Assembly (NCBI RefSeq): GCF_000308575.1
Contig: NZ_BAFZ01000116.1
Coordinates: 57,981 to 121,980, forward strand
Direction of reading: 5' to 3'
Origin: Nocardia exalbida NBRC 100660
Lineage (GTDB): Bacteria > Actinomycetota > Actinomycetes > Mycobacteriales > Mycobacteriaceae
DNA: 64,000 bases
A program made the translations under genes and the position numbers. Under the pieces are notes generated by a model. It was given only the letters and a program-made list of their open reading frames with translations, was not told the DNA's origin and did not search any database. This document shows, one piece after another, positions 23,818-32,830 of this stretch (within the stretch, counting starts at the first letter, position 1; the number at the start of each line of letters is the position of its first letter).

Positions 23818-24887
23818 TGGTGTGCTCCCGTACCGGCCCCGAGCAGGCCGAGCAGTTTGTGTTCTGCGGCGTCGATCCACGCTGGATCGACTACGGGCCG
23901 CAACGCTGCGCCCCCGATGAAGTCGTCGAACGCCTGCACCGTCGTCCAGCGCGGCTCGAACTCGAGCTCGGTGCGCATGCGCGTGGTGTCCAGGCCACAG
24001 CCGAAGTGGAAATAGTCGAGCTGTTCGGCGGAGAACTCCCGCATCACCGGGCCCATGAGGAAGCGACCCGCGGTGCGGAACATCGTGAAGGGAACGGGCA
24101 ACTCGATCCGGCCCGCCCGCCGGACCGCCTGCGACAGCGACAGCGCGCCGTCACCCGCGATGTTATACGTGCCACTGACCGTGCGCCGTGCCGCATGGGT
24201 GAGCGCGGCCACCGCGTCCTCCTCGTGTAACAGCTGCATCCTGGCGTCGCGGCCGAATACGGTCGGAGTCACCGGCGAACGCAGATATTGCGCACCGCGG
24301 GCGGCCAGCCGCGGGCCGACGATCGGTGCGAATCGCAAAATCGACGTGGCGATATCGGGACGCCGCCGGGCGAGGCCGCGAACATAACCCTCTATATCGA
24401 TCATGTCGCGTGCGAACCCGCCGCGCGGTGGCGTGCGAGCGCTCATTTCCTCGCTGAATTTCGCGGGATCCTTCGCACTGCACCCGTACACCGCCGACGA
24501 GGAGCGCAGCACCACCCGGCGCACCGAAGCCACCTTCTGGCACACCGCGAACAACTGCATCGCACCGAGGACGTTGTGATCCTTCATCACCGGGCGACCG
24601 CCGCCAGCGGGCGGGCGGGTCAGCAGGGCGGCGTGCACCACGGTGTCCACCTCAGCACCATCGATCACCTTACGGATCAACGGGTTTCGGATGTCCGCTC
24701 GCACGAATTCGGCGCGGCCCATGCGCCGCTGCAACTCTCGGCCGGGGGTCATCGTGTCGACGGCGAGAATGCGCTCGATCCCGGCATCCTGGGCGAGGCG
24801 TGCGACAACCGTGCCGCCGAAGAAGCGGCTGGCTCCAGTGACCAGCACGACCTTCGGCGCGTGTCCTTCCCGACCCTCAGAACCCAC
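23814..24887 (-). CDS. NAD-dependent epimerase/dehydratase family protein
   Basis: The 357-aa extended SDR has the NAD-binding VTGASRFFGGTVVARL and a Ser/Thr, Tyr, Lys-type catalytic region in altered form (SSSAVYGCS), so classical sugar-epimerase activity is not certain. GTG 24887 is preferred to GTG 24893, because GGAAAGG lies 6 nt before the first but abuts the second. It corresponds to the GalE2-annotated Rv0501. Co-translated with the acyltransferase, which points to lipid or glycolipid metabolism. Confidence 0.85.
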   Translation of the reverse strand: MGSEGREGHAPKVVLVTGASRFFGGTVVARLAQDAGIERILAVDTMTPGRELQRRMGRAEFVRADIRNPLIRKVIDGAEVDTVVHAALLTRPPAGGGRPVMKDHNVLGAMQLFAVCQKVASVRRVVLRSSSAVYGCSAKDPAKFSEEMSARTPPRGGFARDMIDIEGYVRGLARRRPDIATSILRFAPIVGPRLAARGAQYLRSPVTPTVFGRDARMQLLHEEDAVAALTHAARRTVSGTYNIAGDGALSLSQAVRRAGRIELPVPFTMFRTAGRFLMGPVMREFSAEQLDYFHFGCGLDTTRMRTELEFEPRWTTVQAFDDFIGGAALRPVVDPAWIDAAEHKLLGLLGAGTGAHQ

Positions 24888-25035
24888 CGGCACCCTTTCC
24901 CTTGCCAGCCCGCCCTTGTGATTATTCCCAGTGCCCAGGGTAGCGGCTGCCTACCGCTCACCGAGAGTATTAACCAGGATCTAACGATGACTTCAGTCAC
25001 TTGATACAAATGGCGATTCCAAAATTTCAAATTTC

Positions 25036-25072
25036 AAACAAAAGGGCCCGTCACCTATTGGTGACGGGCCCC
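25036..25072 (-). terminator. Intrinsic terminator behind the bS22-like gene
   Basis: GGGCCCGTCACC (25044-25055) and GGTGACGGGCCC (25060-25071) form a perfect 12-bp stem with a TATT loop. On the minus strand it is followed by TTTTGTTTG, a U-rich tail. It is one of the few textbook Rho-independent terminators in this window. Confidence 0.9.
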
Positions 25073-25095
25073 TCGCAGCTAACACGCAGCGATGC

Positions 25096-25197
25096 CTACT
25101 TGCCGAGTTTGCGCCGCTGGACACGCGTGCGGCGAAGCAGCTTGCGGTGCTTCTTCTTCGACATGCGCTTGCGGCGCTTCTTGATCACAGAACCCAT
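25096..25197 (-). CDS. 33-aa ribosomal small-subunit protein bS22-like (AURKAIP1/COX24 domain)
   Basis: The peptide starts [20 protein letters not shown] and ends [10 protein letters not shown], with more than half of all residues basic. This is the actinobacterial bS22/AURKAIP1-COX24 peptide seen in mycobacterial 30S subunits (Rv0500B in my recollection). ATG 25197 has GAGG 8 nt upstream. The gene is followed directly by a strong terminator, as expected for a highly expressed single gene. Confidence 0.92.
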
Positions 25198-25423
25198 AGG
25201 GTTGTCCTCGCGTTCTCTCTACTCGGCGCGCACGCTGCCCGTGCGCGATTGCCGGACGTCCGTCCGCCCCGGCCCCGGCCGACGGGCCGGGGTCGCTGGG
25301 CAAGCTCACGCCCCGTGTTCGCGCCGCCGGATACCACGAGGCAACGAACAGCGATGCCACCGGCGGGCGAACACGAACCGAGGATCTATCGTACCGGCAC
25401 GCCCCGCTGGTCTCGAAACCGCC

Positions 25424-25726
25424 TCATCCGGCGTCGAAATAGGACGTTTCCAGATAGTCGTGTACCGCCTTGGCGTGCACCCGGAACGATCGGCCGACGC
25501 GCACGGCGGGCAACTCGCCCGAGTGCACCAGCCGGTAGACCGTCATCTTGGACACCCGCATCAGACTCGCCACTTCCGCGACGGTGAGAAACTGGGTGCC
25601 GCCGCCGAGCACGGATTGCCCCTGCGTCGCGGCCTCACGCTGAGTACGGGAATTCCCCCGACCGCCCGCGGGACCGGAGCCGCCGGACGCTCCGGAATTC
25701 GCAGACATCTTGTTCGCAGACATCAT
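25424..25726 (-). CDS. BldC/excisionase-type helix-turn-helix protein
   Basis: The C-terminal 60 residues are a MerR-like excisionase/BldC DNA-binding domain (FLTVAEVASLMRVSKMTVYR, then LPAVRVGRSFRVHAKAVHDY) ending LETSYFDAG. This is the well-conserved partner region of proC in mycobacteria (Rv0500A). The first 40 residues are Gly/Ser/Asn-rich and variable, so the start is uncertain: ATG 25726, 25723 and 25708 and GTG 25747 are all in frame. A role in developmental or metabolic regulation is inferred from BldC. Confidence 0.85.
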   Translation of the reverse strand: MMSANKMSANSGASGGSGPAGGRGNSRTQREAATQGQSVLGGGTQFLTVAEVASLMRVSKMTVYRLVHSGELPAVRVGRSFRVHAKAVHDYLETSYFDAG

Positions 25727-25871
25727 TGCACCATTGACCTCCGGCACGTCCGCGCCACCGGCTTCCCCACCGGCGGAACAGACACGCACGTGCTCCTTGA
25801 AGCTTAGCGGGACCAGTGGTGTTACTGCGACGGGAGTGAGAAATCGGGTTTTCCGATTTCATACAGACCGG

Positions 25872-26690
25872 TCACTCCGCGGACGCGCCTTGTTCGACCG
25901 ACCGTTGCTTGGCCGCGAAGAGCGCTTCCAAGAATGCCGAGCGTAGTCCTGCGCGCTCCAGCTCGCGGATCGCCGCGGCGGTGGTGCCCGCAGGCGAGGT
26001 GACCGCGGCGCGCAGTTCCGCGGCGGTCTGACCGGAGCCGTCCAGCAGGGCGGCCGAGCCGACCATGGTCTGCACGACGAGCTGGGTGGCCACATCCCTG
26101 GTGAGCCCCAGCCCGACGCCCGCGTCGACCATGGCCTCCACGACCAGGAAGAAATAGGCGGGCCCCGATCCGGACACGGCGGTGACCGCGTCCATCTGGC
26201 TCTCCGCCACCGTGACCACCTTGCCGACCGCGCCGAGGATCTCGGCGACCAGCTCCAGATGCTGCTCGCGCGCGTAGCGCCCCGGAGCGATGACGCTCAT
26301 CCCCTGCCCCACCAGCATCGGCGTATTCGGCATCACCCGCACCACCGGGAACCCGGCGGGCATCTTGCCCTCCAGCCGCGCGGTCGGCACACCGGCGGCC
26401 AGCGAGACCAGGACCTGATCGCGGTCGCTGTCGATCTCCGCCTTGCCGAGCGGCGCGAGCACGGCGTCCACATCGCCTGGTTTCACCGCGATCACCAGCA
26501 GATCCGCGCCGATGGCGGCATCGGCCAAGTCGTCGGTGACCCGGATCCCGAAGCGGTCGGCGAGCTGATGGGCCCGCTCGCGGTGGGTCTCCACGACCAC
26601 CAGGTCCTTGGTCAGCCGCCCGGACTCCAGCAACCCGGCGACCAACGCCTCCCCGATGCGCCCGCCACCGATCACCGCAATTCTCGTCAT
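25872..26690 (-). CDS. proC: Pyrroline-5-carboxylate reductase
   Basis: ProC makes proline from pyrroline-5-carboxylate with NAD(P)H. The 272-aa protein has the N-terminal Rossmann motif (IAVIGGGRIGEALVAGLL) and the family signature around AVSGSGPAYFFLVVEAM. The mRNA appears leaderless: TAGCCT ends exactly 8 nt before ATG 26690 and no ribosome site is present. Confidence 0.96.
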   Translation of the reverse strand: MTRIAVIGGGRIGEALVAGLLESGRLTKDLVVVETHRERAHQLADRFGIRVTDDLADAAIGADLLVIAVKPGDVDAVLAPLGKAEIDSDRDQVLVSLAAGVPTARLEGKMPAGFPVVRVMPNTPMLVGQGMSVIAPGRYAREQHLELVAEILGAVGKVVTVAESQMDAVTAVSGSGPAYFFLVVEAMVDAGVGLGLTRDVATQLVVQTMVGSAALLDGSGQTAAELRAAVTSPAGTTAAAIRELERAGLRSAFLEALFAAKQRSVEQGASAE

Positions 26691-26698
26691 GGGGCTCA

Positions 26699-26704
26699 AG
26701 GCTA
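26699..26704 (-). promoter_or_regulatory. -10 element of a probable leaderless proC promoter
   Basis: TAGCCT on the minus strand, followed by 8 nt and then ATG 26690. The same hexamer-N8-start arrangement recurs at several genes of this window. Confidence 0.5.
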
Positions 26705-26722
26705 GACGGCGCGCGCCGGGGC

Positions 26723-27610
26723 TCAGCGCTGGGGAACGAGCGCCAGCTGACGACTCTGCGCGACGACCGCGCCGGTCGAGTCGAGCACCAGCTGGTCCTC
26801 GTCGAACATGCGGCCGCCCACCTCGTGCGTGGTCGCGATGATCCGCAGCCAGCCCGGCGCGGGCCTGCGACGCAGGTAGGTGGTCATCTGCACGGTGGGG
26901 GCCCAGCCGAAGTGACCGAGGTTCATCGGCACCGGCGGACTCATGTCGGCGCTCATCATGGCGAAGTACATCGCGACGTCGGGGTCCTGTTCGTCGCCCG
27001 GCCTCGGGCGCATCCACATCCGCAGCCGCGGTTCGCCCTTCGCGCCTTCGAGGAAGCGGGCCCATTCGCGGTCGAGATGGATCTCGGCGCCGCGGCCGAC
27101 GTGCACGATGTCGCCCATCGTCGAACCGGGCTCGTATCCGACGGCGTCGGCAGGCGGCTGCTCGGGCATGTCGGAATGCTCCGGGGCGTAGATCGGGTCG
27201 GCGTCGTCGAGGCGGCTGAACGTCAGCGCCGTGCGCACCAGGACGCGACCGTCCTGGACGAGGTCGGTGTCGGCCAGGCAGATCTGCCGACCGATCTTAC
27301 GAACCCGCACCTCGTATTCGACCTCGCCGGGGTTCGGGGCGCCGAGGAAATCGGAACTGGCGGCGATCGGCGCCATGCCGACCAGCGCGGGATCGGACGC
27401 ACGCAGCCAATTCGTCGCCGCTGCCGCACTCGCGGCGACCATCGTCCCGCCGTGCACTTTCGGCCCGACGGTCCAGATGTCGTCGATGACGCCCAGATAG
27501 CGACCGGTTCCCGGGCTGGTGGGCGGCGCCTCTTCCAGCGCGCACACCCGGCTGAACGGTGCGTCGGTCGTGGCCGCCGGGCCGAAATCGGCCGTCAGCT
27601 CCGTCGTCAT
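26723..27610 (-). CDS. Double-hotdog acyl-CoA thioesterase-like protein
   Basis: The 295-aa protein has two hotdog-like halves (about residues 30-140 and 180-290). The first contains the helix-entry GPKVHGGTMVAASAAAATNW, the second NLGHFGWAPTVQMTTYLRRR and LVVDST-type strands. Related TesB-like proteins hydrolyse acyl-CoAs, but the catalytic Asp-Gln-Thr triad is not obvious to me. AGGAGTGAGG precedes ATG 27610. Counterpart of Rv0499 by position. Confidence 0.75.
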   Translation of the reverse strand: MTTELTADFGPAATTDAPFSRVCALEEAPPTSPGTGRYLGVIDDIWTVGPKVHGGTMVAASAAAATNWLRASDPALVGMAPIAASSDFLGAPNPGEVEYEVRVRKIGRQICLADTDLVQDGRVLVRTALTFSRLDDADPIYAPEHSDMPEQPPADAVGYEPGSTMGDIVHVGRGAEIHLDREWARFLEGAKGEPRLRMWMRPRPGDEQDPDVAMYFAMMSADMSPPVPMNLGHFGWAPTVQMTTYLRRRPAPGWLRIIATTHEVGGRMFDEDQLVLDSTGAVVAQSRQLALVPQR

Positions 27611-27749
27611 CCTCACTCCTGTCCTCCGTCGACCCCACCCGATGGCGGCATTCGCGGCTGCGTAGCCGGACGGCCGCCGAGGGGTTCGTACAGCGTACAA
27701 CGCATCTCCGACAGGATCGCATCGCCGCATACCGGAGTAGCGACGAGCG

Positions 27750-28730
27750 TCACATCGGTGGTTCGGGCGACCTCCGGCTCGCGCCGGCGGGCGTGGGCGC
27801 GGCGGCCACGGCCAGATGCTGGCGGGCGAAGGCCAGCGTGCGATGCAGCATGTCGGCCCGCTCCTTGGTGGTGCGCGCGTTCTGCGTATTGATCTCGGCG
27901 ACGACCTGACCGGTGAACCCGGTGCGGACCAGGGTCGCGCACACCTCCACGCACGGTTGGGAGCCCTCGCCGGGAACCAAATGTTCGTCGTGCGCGGCGC
28001 CCCGGCCGTCGGCCAGATGCAGATGGGCCAGACCGGGGCCCATGCGGGCGGCCAGGGCCAAGGGGTCGGCACCGGCGGTGGCGGTGTGCGACAGATCCAG
28101 CGTGTAGTGGCGGAAGCCGGTGTCGGTCGGGTCGTAGGAGGGGCTGAAGGCGGTGAGCGCCGGCCCGGGGCCGCCGCGCCGCTCCAGCCGTTTCACCGCG
28201 CCCTCGCGCCGGCCGAACAGCGTGTCCGCCCGCATCGGGAACATGTTCTCCACGGCGACGATCACCGGGCTGTTGTCTTCCAGCTCGGCCACCTGCGCGG
28301 CGAACCCGGCGGCATAGCGGCGCTGCCAGCGGAACGGCGGGTGCACGACCACCGTGCTCGCGCCGAGCGACTCGGCGGTACGCACACTGCGCTCGAGTTT
28401 CGCCACGGGATCCGAACCCCACACCCGCTGCGAGATCAACAGGCATGGCGCGTGCACCGCGAGCACCGGCACACCGTACTGGCGCGAGTAGGCCTGCACG
28501 GTGGCGATGCTCTGACTGGCGGGCTCGGCCCAGACCATCAGCTCGACGCCGTCGTAACCGAGTTCGGCGGCGTAGCGGAACGCGGCCTCCGTATTCTGCG
28601 GGTACACCGAGGCGGTCGAGAGCCCCACCTGAATCGGCTTCGGCCGGGACAGATCCCCGCCGTCTTCCGGGGGGCCCGCGCCGGTGCGCGACCCCACCCC
28701 GGTCTCGTTCGCCTGTCCTATATTCGCCAC
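27750..28730 (-). CDS. Sugar phosphate isomerase/epimerase-like TIM-barrel protein
   Basis: The 326-aa protein has the xylose-isomerase-like TIM-barrel (AP endonuclease 2 family) with metal-binding residues in ELGYDGVELMVW, VVHPPF, VAVENMF, HYTLDLSHTA, HLHLADGRG and VVAEINTQ. Substrate is unknown (Rv0498 counterpart). Start GTG 28730 has GGGAG 5 nt upstream. It follows the membrane protein gene by 13 nt, so the two probably share a transcript. Confidence 0.85.
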   Translation of the reverse strand: MANIGQANETGVGSRTGAGPPEDGGDLSRPKPIQVGLSTASVYPQNTEAAFRYAAELGYDGVELMVWAEPASQSIATVQAYSRQYGVPVLAVHAPCLLISQRVWGSDPVAKLERSVRTAESLGASTVVVHPPFRWQRRYAAGFAAQVAELEDNSPVIVAVENMFPMRADTLFGRREGAVKRLERRGGPGPALTAFSPSYDPTDTGFRHYTLDLSHTATAGADPLALAARMGPGLAHLHLADGRGAAHDEHLVPGEGSQPCVEVCATLVRTGFTGQVVAEINTQNARTTKERADMLHRTLAFARQHLAVAAAPTPAGASRRSPEPPM

Positions 28731-28743
28731 GACTGCTCCCTGC

Positions 28744-30351
28744 TCAGTTCGTGCTGAGAAGAAATGCCAACGGCCCCAGCGTGACGAAGATGCCCACGAC
28801 CACGGCGATCACGGTGCTGAGGATGTCGTCGGTCCTGCGCAGAATCCGCACGAGGGCCACCAGACCGAGAATCACGATCATCGCCAGCGCCAGCGCCACC
28901 CACGGGAGCATCTCCCACATGCGCTCGAAGCCTTTGAACAGCAGCATGCCCGCGACAGCGGCGCCGATGCTCTGACCGCCGAGGATCATCCACTGGCGCC
29001 GGTTTTCGTCGTCCTCCGCCTTCTTGGCCGCCCTGGACCGGCGCGGCGCGGTCGCCCTGGTGGCGGCGCGAGGTTCGTCGGCGAGGTCGTCATCGTCGTC
29101 CTCGTCCAGCTCGATCGGCTCGTAGACGTCGGTGACGCCGTCCATCTCCGCCACCTCGGCGGCGCGCCCACCGCGCCCACCGCGACCGCCGCGACCGCCC
29201 CGCCGCGCCGCGTCGCGCTCGGCCCGGTCGACGCCATCGCGTAGCAGGTCACCCGCGACGGTCTGACCGGAGAGCAACTGCTGGTCCTGGTTGGCCAGCG
29301 ACCAAGCGGCCGTCGGAATGCCGCCGGCTTCCGGCGGGGGATCGCCCTGCGGCTTGTGCCGCCGGGCCGACCAGGCCGGTAGACCGTTCTCGCCGACGCC
29401 CTCCCGGCGAGCTGGTCTTCGATGCGCATCCGGCGGCGGCTCGGGCGCCGCGGGCCTGCCCGGCTTCGGACGCGGATCGGGCGGCGGCGGGAGGGGCAGC
29501 GGTTCCGACTCCGGGGCGAAACCACCGGTGGCGGGTGACCAGGCCGTGGTGGACGGGCCGAGATCCTCGGCCGCTTCGGCGGCCTCCGCCGCCCTGCGCC
29601 GCGCGGCGCGACCGCCCCTGGCGCCGTTACGCTCGGGAAGAGGCGAGCGGCCGAAGCCGGGCTCGTCGAACTCCGCGTGACCGTTGCGGCCCGGTTCGCC
29701 TGCTCCGCGACCGGGCAGCGGCTCCCGGCCGAACGGCTCGGGCCGGACCTCGTGCCAGGACCGGACCTCGGTGGCCTCCTCCTCCGGTTCCTCCCGCCTG
29801 CGCCTGCGCCCCGAGCGCGGAGGCGTCTCGGGCACGCCACCCGGCAGGTCGGGCACGTACGGACCGGGGGCCGCCGAAAACAGGTCCGACACCGGGGTAT
29901 CCGGCGACAGCGGATCGTAGGACGTGCCGTGCCGCGCGGAGGGCATGTCCCGGCCGGGCATGACCCGGCTGGATCGCCCGGGGGGCGGATCGGCTCGCGG
30001 TGGGTCGGGCTGCGCGTAGCCGGCCAGCGGGTCGTACATCGAAATCGGGCCCGACATGGGCGAATACGACGACGGGTCGGGCTGCGGCTCGGGCGCGTAA
30101 GACGCGGGCTCCGGCGGGGGCGGATCGAACGAGGGCGGCGCGTAGGCGGGCTCCTCCGCTGCGGCATCGGGCGCCGCGTGCGCGGAGTGACCACCGCCTT
30201 CCCGGATGACCGGCAGGTCGCCGGTCAGTTCGGCGACGGAGATGCCCCGGCCACTGCGGCGGCGCCTGCCACCACCGGACGAGCCACCGCTCTGCTGGCC
30301 GTTTCGTGCCAGCAGCTCCGCGACCGACAGCTGTTTGGAGTCCTCACTCAT
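28744..30351 (-). CDS. Long disordered-domain membrane protein (Rv0497-like)
   Basis: The 535-aa protein starts with a short conserved segment (SKQLSVAELLARN, repeated as GRGISVAELTGDLP), followed by some 350 residues of Pro/Glu/Arg/Gly-rich disorder, then an acidic strip (ELDEDDDDDLADEP) and about 85 residues with three transmembrane helices at the C-terminus. The mycobacterial relative is shorter (about 310 aa as I recall), so the disordered part is expanded here. Its ATG overlaps the ppx stop. Function unknown; a cytoplasmic scaffold tethered to the membrane is plausible. Confidence 0.8.
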   Translation of the reverse strand: MSEDSKQLSVAELLARNGQQSGGSSGGGRRRRSGRGISVAELTGDLPVIREGGGHSAHAAPDAAAEEPAYAPPSFDPPPPEPASYAPEPQPDPSSYSPMSGPISMYDPLAGYAQPDPPRADPPPGRSSRVMPGRDMPSARHGTSYDPLSPDTPVSDLFSAAPGPYVPDLPGGVPETPPRSGRRRRREEPEEEATEVRSWHEVRPEPFGREPLPGRGAGEPGRNGHAEFDEPGFGRSPLPERNGARGGRAARRRAAEAAEAAEDLGPSTTAWSPATGGFAPESEPLPLPPPPDPRPKPGRPAAPEPPPDAHRRPARREGVGENGLPAWSARRHKPQGDPPPEAGGIPTAAWSLANQDQQLLSGQTVAGDLLRDGVDRAERDAARRGGRGGRGGRGGRAAEVAEMDGVTDVYEPIELDEDDDDDLADEPRAATRATAPRRSRAAKKAEDDENRRQWMILGGQSIGAAVAGMLLFKGFERMWEMLPWVALALAMIVILGLVALVRILRRTDDILSTVIAVVVGIFVTLGPLAFLLSTN

Positions 30352-31382
30352 GACGACACCGTCCCGATCGAGCCCGGCGCGGGCGTGCCGCCGCCGGACG
30401 CAGGCCGACCGTCTCCGGTCGCCGTGCCCGCTGAGTACGTTGCTTCGGGTCCACCATTCATATCGGTATCCAGTTTGCGCAGGATGAGCCCTTCACGCAG
30501 CGCCCACGGACAAATCTCCAAGGAATCAAGCGAAAGTGCCCGCATACTCGCCTCCGCGACCAATGCGCCGGCCACCAATTGCTGTGACCGATCGGAACTT
30601 ACGCCTTCCAATTCTGCACGGTCCGCCGCCGTCATTCGCGAGATGAACGCAATCAGTTGGCGCAGGCCCGAGCTCGTGAGTGTACGACGCGCACGCGGGC
30701 CCGCGGCCGAGGGCGCCGCTCCGGTCAGTCGGGCCAGGGACCGGAATGTCTTCGAAGTGCCAACGGCCAGATCGGGCTTGCCCGGCTCGAGCAGCTTCTT
30801 CGCGGGCACCACCAACTCGGCGTCGAGCCAGTCGCGCAGCACGGCCACCCGCCGCTTGCCCGGCGGGTCCTCGCGCAGCCATTCCCTGGTCAACCGGCCC
30901 GCACCGAGCTGCAGGGACACCGCGACGTCGGGTTCCTCGTCGCCGCCGTTGGTCATTTCCAGCGAGCCGCCGCCGATGTCCAGATTGAGAATCCGCCCGG
31001 CGCTCCAGCCGTACCACCGGCGCACCGCGAGAAAGGTCAGCCGCGCCTCGTCGACGCCGGTCAGCACCCGCAGGTCGACGCCCGTCGCGGCGCGCACGCG
31101 GCCGAGCACCTCTTCGGAGTTGGCCGCCTCGCGCAGCGCCGAGGTGGCGAACGGCATCAGCTCGACGCATTTGGACGTCTCGGCGATGCTGGCGAATTCG
31201 GCGACGGTGTCGATCAGCCGCTGCGCGCCCGCCTCGGTGATGCAACCCGCGGCGTCGATGTTCTCCGCCAGCCGCAAGGTGGCCTTGGTCGAGCTCATCG
31301 GCAGGGGGTGACCGCCACGATGCGCGTCCACCACGAGCAGGTGAACGGTATTGCTTCCGACATCGAGTACCCCAAGCCGCAC
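30348..31382 (-). CDS. Exopolyphosphatase / Ppx-GppA family phosphatase
   Basis: The 344-aa protein has the ASKHA phosphate loops GVLDVGSNTVHLLVVD and NLDIGGGSLEMTNG with family-typical spacing, and is of the short actinobacterial Ppx type. Such enzymes hydrolyse polyphosphate or pppGpp. The last 35 residues are low-complexity. The start is GTG 31382. Together with senX3-regX3 nearby it ties the region to phosphate economy; M. tuberculosis has the same order (Rv0496, Ppx1). Confidence 0.9.
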   Translation of the reverse strand: MRLGVLDVGSNTVHLLVVDAHRGGHPLPMSSTKATLRLAENIDAAGCITEAGAQRLIDTVAEFASIAETSKCVELMPFATSALREAANSEEVLGRVRAATGVDLRVLTGVDEARLTFLAVRRWYGWSAGRILNLDIGGGSLEMTNGGDEEPDVAVSLQLGAGRLTREWLREDPPGKRRVAVLRDWLDAELVVPAKKLLEPGKPDLAVGTSKTFRSLARLTGAAPSAAGPRARRTLTSSGLRQLIAFISRMTAADRAELEGVSSDRSQQLVAGALVAEASMRALSLDSLEICPWALREGLILRKLDTDMNGGPEATYSAGTATGDGRPASGGGTPAPGSIGTVSS

Positions 31383-31433
31383 ATGAACACGGTACTGGGT
31401 GGCGCGGCACTACAACCCAGGCGACTGAACTGT

Positions 31434-31439
31434 TAGCGT
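31434..31439 (+). promoter_or_regulatory. -10 element of a probable leaderless promoter
   Basis: TAGCGT is followed by 8 nt and then GTG 31448. No ribosome site lies in between. The same spacing is seen before both DUF2505 genes and murB. Confidence 0.5.
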
Positions 31440-31447
31440 CGTATTTC

Positions 31448-32308
31448 GTGACGGTAGGCGCATCCCAGAGCAGCCAGACCCGGCCCCGACCAGCGGGGAA
31501 GATCGACCCAGCCCCCGAAGTCGATCCCGACTTTCCCCGGGAGTGGATCGAGTTCATCGATCCGGCAAACGACGAGCATCTGATCGTCGCCGATCTGACC
31601 TGGCTGCTGTCGAGGTGGACGTGCGTGTTCGGCACCCCCGCCTGTCAGGGCATCCTGTCCGACCGGCCGGATGACGGCTGCTGCTCGCACGGCGCGTTCC
31701 TCTCCGACGAGGACGACCGCAAACGGCTGGGTCGTGCTGTGAAGATGCTCACACCCCAGGACTGGCAGCTGCGGGGCGAGGCGACCAACGCGCAGGGCAA
31801 GATCACCAGGGGCGGCTACCTGGAACTCGACGAACTGGACGACGAGCCCGCGCTGCGCACCCGCCGGTTCGAGGGCGCCTGCATCTTCCTGAATCGCCCC
31901 GGCTTCGCGGGGGGCGTCGGCTGCGCACTGCACACCATGGCGCTGCGGCGCGGCATCGAGCCGCTGGAGGTGAAGCCGGACGTGTGCTGGCAGCTGCCGA
32001 TCCGCCGCACCCAGGACTGGGTGGACCGGCCCGACGGCGTGCAGATCCTGCGCACCGTGATCACCGAGTACGACCGCCGCGGCTGGGGGCCCGGCGGCGC
32101 CGATCTGGACTGGTACTGCTCCGGCTCCCCCGACGCGCACGTCGGCAGCAAGCCGGTCTGGCAGTCCTACGGCCCCGAGCTGACCGAACTGATCGGCGCG
32201 CCCGCCTACGCGGAGCTGGCCAGGCATTGCAAACGCCGCGAGGGCCTCGGCCTGATCGCCATCCATCCGGCAACGGTGCATGCCGAGCGGATGCCCGATT
32301 CCACTTGA
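31448..32308 (+). CDS. Conserved Cys-rich protein (Rv0495c-like)
   Basis: The 286-aa soluble protein carries a conserved set of Cys: TCVFGTPACQ, GCCSHGAF, GACIFLN, GGVGCALH, PDVCWQ and HCKRR. This spacing recalls zinc/iron-sulfur-chelating YkgJ-like domains, so a metal site is likely. It is well conserved among mycolic-acid actinobacteria (Rv0495c by position), transcribed divergently from ppx with 65 bp in between. Function unknown. Confidence 0.8.
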   Translation: MTVGASQSSQTRPRPAGKIDPAPEVDPDFPREWIEFIDPANDEHLIVADLTWLLSRWTCVFGTPACQGILSDRPDDGCCSHGAFLSDEDDRKRLGRAVKMLTPQDWQLRGEATNAQGKITRGGYLELDELDDEPALRTRRFEGACIFLNRPGFAGGVGCALHTMALRRGIEPLEVKPDVCWQLPIRRTQDWVDRPDGVQILRTVITEYDRRGWGPGGADLDWYCSGSPDAHVGSKPVWQSYGPELTELIGAPAYAELARHCKRREGLGLIAIHPATVHAERMPDST

Positions 32309-32430
32309 TCCGCTCGCCTGATCGTTTGCCGACCGAGCGCCCGATAGGGCGGCCGTTCGCCGCGCGCTACCGCGCGTGGTTCACCCCGTCGCCATGCGCA
32401 CTTCACTCCGATGGGGTTTGATGTGCCGTT

Positions 32431-32760
32431 ATGTCCAAGAAAGTTCTCACCGCGGCGACCATCGCCCTGGGCGCCGCCCTCTCGCTGACCGGAGTAGCCC
32501 ACGCGGAGCCGAACGGCGACCCGCACAAGTTCTACGACTTCACCACGGAGTTCGTGGCGGCGACCGACCCGGCGGCGGTCAACGCCAAGGCCGCGGGCAA
32601 GCTCCTGATCGCCAGCCCGTACGGCACCTCGCACACCATCGCCTGCCGCGGCACCAACACCGCGGACCTCTACGACTGCATGCAGGAAGACGATCTGGGC
32701 TGGATCACCCTGCAGAAGACCGAGACCCCGCTCGGCACCACCTGGATCTACTTCCCCTGA
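32431..32760 (+). CDS. Secreted protein of unknown function
   Basis: The 109-aa product has a signal peptide (residues 1-26, MSKKVLTAATIALGAALSLT, then AHA-E cleavage). The mature 83 residues have two Cys (IACRG and DCMQED) likely forming a disulfide. No ribosome site is visible; TTTGAT lies 8 nt before ATG 32431, so it may be leaderless. It ends in a hairpin shared with the convergent regX3 gene. Confidence 0.7.
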   Translation: MSKKVLTAATIALGAALSLTGVAHAEPNGDPHKFYDFTTEFVAATDPAAVNAKAAGKLLIASPYGTSHTIACRGTNTADLYDCMQEDDLGWITLQKTETPLGTTWIYFP

Positions 32761-32774
32761 CATCCGCCGACGCG

Positions 32775-32806
32775 ACGGCCGAGCGCACCGCAGTGCTCTC
32801 GGCCGT
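32775..32806. terminator. Bidirectional hairpin between secreted-protein gene and regX3
   Basis: Arms at 32775-32788 (ACGGCCGAGCGCAC) and 32793-32806 (GTGCTCTCGGCCGT) pair at 13 of 14 positions with a CGCA loop. It lies in the 70-bp gap between two convergent genes, where a shared terminator is expected. U-tracts are absent. Confidence 0.7.
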
Positions 32807-32830
32807 TCGTGTTCCGCGCCGCGCGCGCGG

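Noticed and set aside
25044..25071. Perfect 12-bp inverted repeat considered as a regulator binding site
   Set aside because: Four-base loop, U-rich tail on the minus strand and position 24 bp behind the bS22-like stop make a terminator the better reading.
27611..27749. Frames in the gap between the thioesterase-like and isomerase-like genes
   Set aside because: They are extensions of out-of-frame readings with no ribosome site and no protein-like segment.
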